5,387 bases of DNA from assembly GCA_947176445.1 (NCBI GenBank), contig CAMWQK010000076.1, positions 1 to 5,387 on the forward strand. The letters are read 5' to 3'. Under the pieces are notes generated by a model. That model had not been told where the DNA came from and made no database searches. It saw only the letters and a program-made list of their open reading frames with translations. This DNA is from an uncultured Clostridia bacterium (lineage in GTDB: Bacteria > Bacillota > Clostridia > Christensenellales > Borkfalkiaceae). A program made the position numbers and the translations under genes. Shown one piece after another: positions 1 to 3,601 of the stretch. The first letter of the stretch is position 1. Each line of letters starts with the position of its first letter.

Positions 1-391
1 GTGCGCAATGGGTGCGAACCAGACGCAGCTCGTCAAGGCAATGAAGGAAGCCGAGGCTTACCACGGTCCCTCCATCATCATCTGCTATGCGCCTTGCATT
101 AACCACGGTATCAACATGACGAAGTCGCAGTCCGAGCAGAAGAACGCAGTTGATTGCGGTTACTGGCACCTGTACCGTTACAATCCCACGCTTGCAGAGC
201 AGGGCGAGAATCCCTTCACGCTCGACTCGAAGGATCCTACGGGCGACTATCAGGCATTCATCTTGGGTGAGACGCGCTACGCATCGCTCAAAAAGACACA
301 GCCCGAGCTCGCGGACGAACTCTTCAAGAAGACGGAAGAGAGCTCCAAGCAGCGCCTTGCAGGCTACAAGAAGATGGCTGGCAAAGAATAA
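1..391 (+). CDS. nifJ: Pyruvate:ferredoxin (flavodoxin) oxidoreductase, C-terminal end (partial, 5' truncated)
   Basis: This enzyme oxidatively decarboxylates pyruvate to acetyl-CoA and CO2, passing electrons to ferredoxin or flavodoxin in the cytoplasm of anaerobes. Only about 129 C-terminal residues of a protein usually near 1,170 are visible. The frame is open from base 2 to a TAA at 389-391 and enters the window with no start codon. Counting from the Met at base 8, the visible part matches the end of the thiamine-diphosphate domain and the C-terminal extension: an alanine-Met-Gly-Ala-Asn start, GPSIIICYAPCINHGI at 20-35 (a hallmark of the family, with Cys30 and His33), then YWHLYRYNP at 52-60 and NPFTLDSKDP at 68-77. 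The tail is Lys/Glu-rich, as is usual. The gene runs convergently to the next genes and ends 13 bases before a terminator. The family call is strong; substrate specificity (pyruvate versus another 2-oxoacid) rests on overall resemblance. Confidence 0.95.
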   Translation, partial: CAMGANQTQLVKAMKEAEAYHGPSIIICYAPCINHGINMTKSQSEQKNAVDCGYWHLYRYNPTLAEQGENPFTLDSKDPTGDYQAFILGETRYASLKKTQPELADELFKKTEESSKQRLAGYKKMAGKE

Positions 392-404
392 TCTTTGTTA
401 AAGT

Positions 405-437
405 AAAAAATCGGCTGAGCAATCAGCCGATTTTTTT
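405..437 (+). terminator. Intrinsic terminator of the pyruvate:ferredoxin oxidoreductase gene (bidirectional shape)
   Basis: A perfect 8-bp stem, TCGGCTGA (411-418) with TCAGCCGA (423-430), is closed by a GCAA loop of the GNRA type. It is followed by seven Ts (431-437) and preceded by six As (405-410). It begins 13 bases after the upstream stop codon. The A-run lets the same hairpin work for minus-strand transcripts arriving from the other side. Confidence 0.93.
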
Positions 438-478
438 ACCATTAAGAAGTTGTATTTCATTGAACTGTCAAACAAACG

Positions 479-504
479 AAAACCCCGCTATATGCGGGGT
501 TTTT
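479..504 (-). terminator. Intrinsic terminator of the DUF1858 / YitT transcript (bidirectional shape)
   Basis: The stem AAAACCCCGC (479-488) pairs perfectly with GCGGGGTTTT (494-503) around a five-base TATAT loop. On the minus strand it starts 15 bases past the stop codon of the 66-residue gene and ends in a T-run. On the plus strand it is also followed by TTTTTCTTTT, so it can serve as a backup stop for the convergent oxidoreductase gene. Confidence 0.9.
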
Positions 505-518
505 CTTTTACTTAAATT

Positions 519-719
519 TTACTCGACTCCTTCATTGAGCTTTGCGAGTAGCGCTTCGAGGTCCTCACCGTGAACGGCAACCGCCTCGGCAATCGTCTCG
601 CCGTGCGCCATTGCGCAACCGATGCAGTGCATTCCCGTAGCGAGCAGGATCTCCGCCGCGTTGGGGTTGAGTTCGAGGCACTGGGAAATCAACGTATCCG
701 CCGTGATTTTTTTAGCCAT
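519..719 (-). CDS. DUF1858-domain small protein with a CxxC cysteine pair
   Basis: A 66-residue cytoplasmic protein made almost entirely of one DUF1858 domain, the small helical domain also described as a redox-disulfide domain associated with hybrid cluster proteins. Its parts in order: a threonine/serine-rich helix start (residues 5-13), NPNAAEILLATGMHC (18-32), the pair Cys32-x-x-Cys35 in GMHCIGCAMA, then GETIAEAVAVHGED (40-53), the usual 'HG' ending of the domain. The two cysteines could form a reversible disulfide or bind metal; the biochemical role of the family is not settled. The start is fixed by AAGGAGA (729-735) nine bases before the ATG. It lies 76 bases downstream of the YitT-family gene on the same strand, with no convincing terminator between them, so it is probably co-transcribed. 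A weak promoter of its own is possible. The domain assignment is confident; the function is unknown. Confidence 0.9.
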   Translation of the reverse strand: MAKKITADTLISQCLELNPNAAEILLATGMHCIGCAMAHGETIAEAVAVHGEDLEALLAKLNEGVE

Positions 720-753
720 GATATTCTTTCTCCTTATGATTTATTACATTTTT

Positions 754-782
754 ATTTTACCACGTTCCGCGCGCAATTAAAC
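754..782 (-). promoter_or_regulatory. Possible weak extended -10 promoter before the DUF1858 gene
   Basis: On the minus strand, TGGTAAAAT (754-762) fits an extended -10 box (TGn followed by TAAAAT). The possible -35 at 776-781 (TTTAAT, 16-base spacer) is poor. Transcription would begin near 747, leaving a leader of roughly 27 bases that holds the ribosome site. It could give the small gene expression independent of the membrane-protein gene, but the AT-rich context makes a chance match quite possible. Confidence 0.3.
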
Positions 783-795
783 GCGGGAAACGGGG

Positions 796-1719
796 CTATT
801 TCACAAATTTACCGAATACCTCGGAAGTAGACGAGAAGTACGCAAACGTATCGGGATACTTTTTGATAATTCTCTGCAACTCGGCGATCTGACGCTTACG
901 GATAATGCACACGAGCATACTTCTGCCCTCGTGCTTATACATGCCCTCTGCGGAAATCTTGGTAACGCCGTGGCGCAGTTTTTCCATAATCTCGCTTGCG
1001 AGCGCCTCGGGATCGTTGGTGACGATCTCGAACTTATACGCCGTCTTGAAGCCCTGTATGATGATATCGCACATCTTACTCGTTACAACGAGCGATACGA
1101 GCGCGAGCAATACCGGATCGAGCTTATCGGTAAATGTTCCGTTCTGATTATACACGAAGAACGAGGCAAAGACCACGATCGCGTCGAACGCCGAGGTGAG
1201 CATGCTCACGCTTAAATTGCGGAATTTCTTATTGATGACGAGGGCGATGATGGTCGTTCCGCCCGAAGTGCCGCAGCATTTGAGCATGATTGCAAGCGCG
1301 ATTCCAAGGAAGATGCCGCCCGCCGTCGCGCCGAACAAGCCGTGAACGATCTTATCGATCCCCTCGCCGCCGCCGTATTGCAGAATCTCAATGTGCGGAA
1401 TGAGCTTTACGCCCATGAGCACGCCGGACGATACGACGAACGACATCGTAGACACGACCGCTTCCTTCTTCCCCAAACAGAAGAAGGCAACGAAGAAGAG
1501 CGGCACGCTGATGATGAGCAGGAAGATACCGGCGTTCCAGCCCGTGATATATTCGAGGAGCACGGCAAGACCGTTCGTTCCGCCCGGCGCAAACTCGTTG
1601 GGCGTAACAAACATATAGATTGCAAACGCTCTGATAACACCCGAAATCAGCACGGGCAAAACGGAGGAGATAAACTCCGCATAAACCCTTCCCCAGATCT
1701 TCTTTGTGCGTTCTTTCAT
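796..1719 (-). CDS. YitT-family membrane protein (YitT_membrane/DUF161 plus DUF2179 domains)
   Basis: A 307-residue inner-membrane protein of the YitT family, common in Firmicutes as several paralogs of unproven function; a transporter role is suspected. Five to six hydrophobic segments are visible near residues 15-38, 62-82, 88-106, 125-147, 172-191 and 202-218. The glycine motif of the family occurs twice, as PGGTNGLAVLLEY (45-57) and CGTSGGTTIIALVINKK (149-165), reflecting the two-halves design. Residues 223-301 form the soluble C-terminal DUF2179 domain, with LRHGVTKISAEGMY (248-261), an R-K-R-Q-I-A-E-L-Q-R stretch (274-283) and a SEVFGKF end. The length is normal for the family (about 280-310). 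The ATG has an AAGGA site (1727-1731) seven bases upstream and a good promoter behind that. It probably heads a two-gene unit with the CxxC protein. Family membership is clear; the ligand and transport activity are unknown. Confidence 0.92.
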   Translation of the reverse strand: MKERTKKIWGRVYAEFISSVLPVLISGVIRAFAIYMFVTPNEFAPGGTNGLAVLLEYITGWNAGIFLLIISVPLFFVAFFCLGKKEAVVSTMSFVVSSGVLMGVKLIPHIEILQYGGGEGIDKIVHGLFGATAGGIFLGIALAIMLKCCGTSGGTTIIALVINKKFRNLSVSMLTSAFDAIVVFASFFVYNQNGTFTDKLDPVLLALVSLVVTSKMCDIIIQGFKTAYKFEIVTNDPEALASEIMEKLRHGVTKISAEGMYKHEGRSMLVCIIRKRQIAELQRIIKKYPDTFAYFSSTSEVFGKFVK

Positions 1720-1750
1720 GACATTTTCCTTATCTTGTTATTGCACTTAT

Positions 1751-1779
1751 ATCATATCATGAAGTGATAAAAATTTCAA
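1751..1779 (-). promoter_or_regulatory. SigA-type promoter of the YitT-family gene
   Basis: Reading the minus strand, TTGAAA (1774-1779) and TATGAT (1751-1756) are separated by exactly 17 bases. The -10 is preceded by TGA, giving an extended TGn element. Transcription should start near 1744, about 25 bases before the start codon, with the AAGGA ribosome site in between. It lies downstream of the terminator at 1833-1862, consistent with an independent transcription unit. Confidence 0.75.
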
Positions 1780-1806
1780 CCCCTTTCCCGCAACATTTAT
1801 ATGAAT

Positions 1807-1837
1807 TTTTTGCAGGAATATTACAAATATGCAAAAA
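1807..1837. repeat. Imperfect palindrome in the gap upstream of the YitT-family promoter
   Basis: TTTTTGC (1807-1813) pairs with GCAAAAA (1831-1837), and inside it ATATT (1818-1822) pairs with AATAT (1826-1830) around ACA. Four unpaired bases sit on the left side. Its right end is shared with the A-run of the neighbouring terminator. It could be a protein-binding site 28 bases upstream of the -35 box, or simply AT-rich self-complementarity next to a terminator. Confidence 0.4.
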
Positions 1838-1862
1838 GAGCGGTCGCTTTGCCGCTCTTTTT
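1833..1862 (-). terminator. Intrinsic terminator of the Re-citrate-synthase-like gene
   Basis: AAAAAGAGCGG (1833-1843) pairs perfectly with CCGCTCTTTTT (1852-1862) around an eight-base loop. On the minus strand the hairpin begins two bases after the TAA stop codon (1865-1867) and ends in a five-T run. It should insulate the downstream YitT-family unit from read-through. Confidence 0.92.
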
Positions 1863-1864
1863 AA

Positions 1865-3256
1865 TTACATGCTGTACGATTCAAGTTCGCGGATCCGCCG
1901 CGAGTCGATGGCGTAGATGAGGTTGACGAGCTCGTCGTCCCCAAAGGAATTGTTGCGCCCCTCTTCGTACTCCGCGTCTACCCGCTCCTTCATCTTGATA
2001 ACGAGCGGATCGTTCTTGTCCACCTTGTGCTCGTCGGGCAGTTTATAGAAGTCGTTAATCCAGAACGCAATGCCCGCAAGCCCGCTCGTCTTGTTGACGG
2101 CGACACGGGCGGGACGGTTGAGGATCGCCGCCGTATCGAAGATGTTGTAAATTTCCTCGTCTTTGAGCATCCCGTCGGCGTGAATGCCCGCACGCGTCGA
2201 GTTGAACGCGCGCCCGACGAAGGGCGTCTTGGGCGGAATGTTGTAGTTGATCTCGCGTTCGAAGTAGTCGGCAATATCGGTAATGGCAGTGAGATCCATG
2301 CCGTCGGTCGTGCCGCGAATGGACGCGTATTCGATCGCCATCGCTTCGAGCGGACAATTTCCCGTCCGCTCTCCGATGCCGAGCAGGGAACAGTTGACGC
2401 CCGACGCGCCGTACAGCCAAGCCGCCGTCGCGTTGGAGACGACCTTGTAAAAGTCGTTGTGCCCGTGCCATTCGAGGAGCGCATGCGGCACACCCGCATA
2501 GTGATGAAGTCCGTACACGATCCCCTGCACGCTGCGCGGCAGCGATACGCCGGGGTAGGACACGCCGAAGCCCATCGTGTCGCACATGCGGATCTTGATG
2601 GGAATGCCGCTCTCCTTGGCAAGCTTCATCAGCTCGCTTGCAAAGGGCACGACGAAGCCGTAGAAGTCCGCCCGCGTGATATCCTCGAAGTGACAGCGGG
2701 GACGCACGCCGTGGGAGAGCGCGCTCTTGACGATCCCGAGATACTTATCGAGCGCCTGTTTGCGCGTTAAATTGAGCTTTTTGAAGATGTGATAGTCCGA
2801 ACAGCTGACAAGAATACCCGTCTCCGCGACCCCCGCCTGCTTGACGAGTTCGAAATCTTTCTCGTTGGCGCGAATCCAGGTCGTGATCTCGGGGAACTTC
2901 AAGCCCGTGTCCTGACAGGCGCGAAGCGCGTCCTTATCCTTCTGAGAATAGATAAAGAACTCCGACTGCCGAACAAGCCCCTTCTCTCCGCCGAGACGGG
3001 ACATAAGTTTATACAGATCGACGATCTGCTTCACCGTAAAGGGCGACGTGGACTGCTGCCCGTCGCGGAAGGTCGTATCGGTGATCCATATCTCGTCGGG
3101 CGTGTTCATGGGCACCTTGCGGTGATTGAACGCGATTTTCGGAATACTCTTATAGTCGAAGAGATCGCGGTACAGCTCGGGCTCCTCTACGTCCTGCAAT
3201 TCGTAGTGGTAGATCGCGTCCTCAAGCTGGTTTGTCTTTTTGTTGAAAAAAATCAT
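1865..3256 (-). CDS. DRE-TIM metallolyase, probable Re-citrate synthase (2-isopropylmalate/homocitrate synthase relative)
   Basis: A 463-residue cytoplasmic Claisen-condensing enzyme of the HMGL-like (DRE-TIM) superfamily. Likely reaction: acetyl-CoA plus oxaloacetate to citrate with Re stereochemistry, feeding 2-oxoglutarate and glutamate synthesis in anaerobes lacking the common Si-type enzyme. Visible signatures: an N-terminal family-specific segment (1-55), WITDTTFRDGQQ (57-68) with Arg64 and Asp65, SCSDYHIFKKLNLTRKQA (151-168), HFEDITRADFYGF (189-201) with Glu191, the metal-binding HGHND (264-268), GIGERTGN (293-300) and RAGIHADGMLKDEEIYNIFD (355-374). The chain ends soon after the barrel and linker, with no room for the leucine-binding regulatory domain of isopropylmalate synthase (about 500+ residues). 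From memory, without alignment, these motifs and the length match the Clostridium kluyveri type enzyme. A citramalate or homocitrate synthase is the main alternative. GAGGA (3263-3267) lies six bases before the ATG. The gene is monocistronic, with its own promoter and terminator. Confidence 0.8.
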   Translation of the reverse strand: MIFFNKKTNQLEDAIYHYELQDVEEPELYRDLFDYKSIPKIAFNHRKVPMNTPDEIWITDTTFRDGQQSTSPFTVKQIVDLYKLMSRLGGEKGLVRQSEFFIYSQKDKDALRACQDTGLKFPEITTWIRANEKDFELVKQAGVAETGILVSCSDYHIFKKLNLTRKQALDKYLGIVKSALSHGVRPRCHFEDITRADFYGFVVPFASELMKLAKESGIPIKIRMCDTMGFGVSYPGVSLPRSVQGIVYGLHHYAGVPHALLEWHGHNDFYKVVSNATAAWLYGASGVNCSLLGIGERTGNCPLEAMAIEYASIRGTTDGMDLTAITDIADYFEREINYNIPPKTPFVGRAFNSTRAGIHADGMLKDEEIYNIFDTAAILNRPARVAVNKTSGLAGIAFWINDFYKLPDEHKVDKNDPLVIKMKERVDAEYEEGRNNSFGDDELVNLIYAIDSRRIRELESYSM

Positions 3257-3287
3257 GTTGTGTCCTCATTCTTGCTGTGTCTCATGT

Positions 3288-3317
3288 ATGATATCACAGT
3301 AGCAGACTTTTTGTCAA
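3288..3317 (-). promoter_or_regulatory. Near-consensus SigA-type promoter of the Re-citrate-synthase-like gene
   Basis: On the minus strand a perfect TTGACA (3312-3317) is followed after 18 bases by TATCAT (3288-3293), itself preceded by TGA to give an extended -10. The predicted start near 3281 leaves a leader of about 25 bases, enough for the GAGGA ribosome site and too short for a riboswitch or leader attenuator. Any control would therefore have to act at or upstream of the promoter, or after transcription. Confidence 0.85.
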
Positions 3318-3382
3318 GCAAAGCCGCCCATAAACGGATATTTTTACGATACCGCGCCGAATTTTGCAAAAAATGTGATATT

Positions 3383-3410
3383 TTTATACAATTATGCAAT
3401 TTATATTCAA
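3383..3410 (-). promoter_or_regulatory. Possible second, upstream promoter overlapping the inverted repeat
   Basis: On the minus strand TTGAAT (3405-3410) and TATAAA (3383-3388) are 16 bases apart. The -35 falls inside the left arm of the palindrome at 3406-3431. The surrounding DNA is very AT-rich, so promoter-like matches are expected by chance; the overlap with the palindrome is the only reason to list it. Confidence 0.25.
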
Positions 3411-3431
3411 AATGAATTTTGTCATTTTGAA
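3406..3431. repeat. Perfect 10-bp inverted repeat, candidate operator
   Basis: TTCAAAATGA (3406-3415) and TCATTTTGAA (3422-3431) are exact reverse complements separated by six bases. It lies about 90 bases upstream of the -35 box of the metallolyase promoter. There is no G/C core or T-run, so it is unlikely to be a terminator. A dimeric regulator binding site is the more natural reading, but which regulator is unknown. Confidence 0.55.
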
Positions 3432-3552
3432 AGAATATGAAAAATGCCACAAAAATTGTCCGACTTACTTTTTAATTCATAGGACACTCCCCTCCCCATA
3501 AGGGTTCAATGCCCAAAAAAGCAGGATAGGCTCTGCAATGCAGCTAAAATAT

Positions 3553-3585
3553 AAACAGCGCAGTACATTTTGTACTGCGCTGTTT
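3553..3585 (-). terminator. Intrinsic terminator of pnp
   Basis: A perfect 15-bp stem, 3553-3567 with 3571-3585 (core CAGCGCAGTAC / GTACTGCGCTG), with a three-base loop. On the minus strand it begins 16 bases after the stop codon of the polynucleotide phosphorylase gene and continues into TTTATATTTT. The T-tract is interrupted, so it may act both as a terminator and as a 3'-end stabilising hairpin. Confidence 0.88.
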
Positions 3586-3601
3586 TCTATTATTCTAAAA
3601 T

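Larger units (their letters stand above)
3318..3552. other. Non-coding stretch between the metallolyase promoter and the pnp terminator
   Basis: No credible gene lies in the 345-base gap 3257-3601. Its left part holds the promoter. From 3340 to about 3480 it is strongly AT-rich, with an inverted repeat at 3406-3431. From 3481 to 3545 it changes to mixed composition with a C-rich tract (CTCCCCTCCCC, 3487-3497) and short self-complementary bits (CTGCAATGCAG, 3533-3543). I recognise no riboswitch, tRNA or known small RNA in it. Confidence 0.6.

Noticed and set aside
766..793. Possible terminator between the YitT-family gene and the DUF1858 gene
   Set aside because: The GC-rich pairing is interrupted and is not followed by a T-run on the minus strand, so read-through into the small gene is more likely.
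2027..2770. Long plus-strand open frame of 247 codons opposite the metallolyase gene
   Set aside because: It is a mirror of the GC-rich codon pattern of the real minus-strand gene. Its product is Arg/Val/Asp-rich and fits no family I know, and the minus-strand frame carries clear catalytic motifs.
3257..3287. Riboswitch or leader attenuator in front of the metallolyase gene
   Set aside because: The predicted leader is only about 25 bases, too short for any such structure if the promoter at 3288-3317 is the one used.
2789..3415. Plus-strand frame of 208 codons covering the metallolyase N-terminus and the promoter region
   Set aside because: It is antisense to well-supported coding sequence and continues into AT-rich non-coding DNA; no ribosome site or family resemblance.
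3253..3450. A 65-codon minus-strand frame starting at GTG whose stop overlaps the metallolyase start as ATGA
   Set aside because: It has no ribosome site and an AT-driven Lys/Asn/Phe/Ile-rich composition. It also runs straight across the near-consensus promoter at 3288-3317, so it is intergenic sequence that happens to stay open.
3515..3543. Possible extra terminator on the minus strand (GCAG ... CTGC followed by six Ts)
   Set aside because: The stem is only four base pairs with an eight-base loop, too weak to call, and a strong 15-bp hairpin already sits just upstream.
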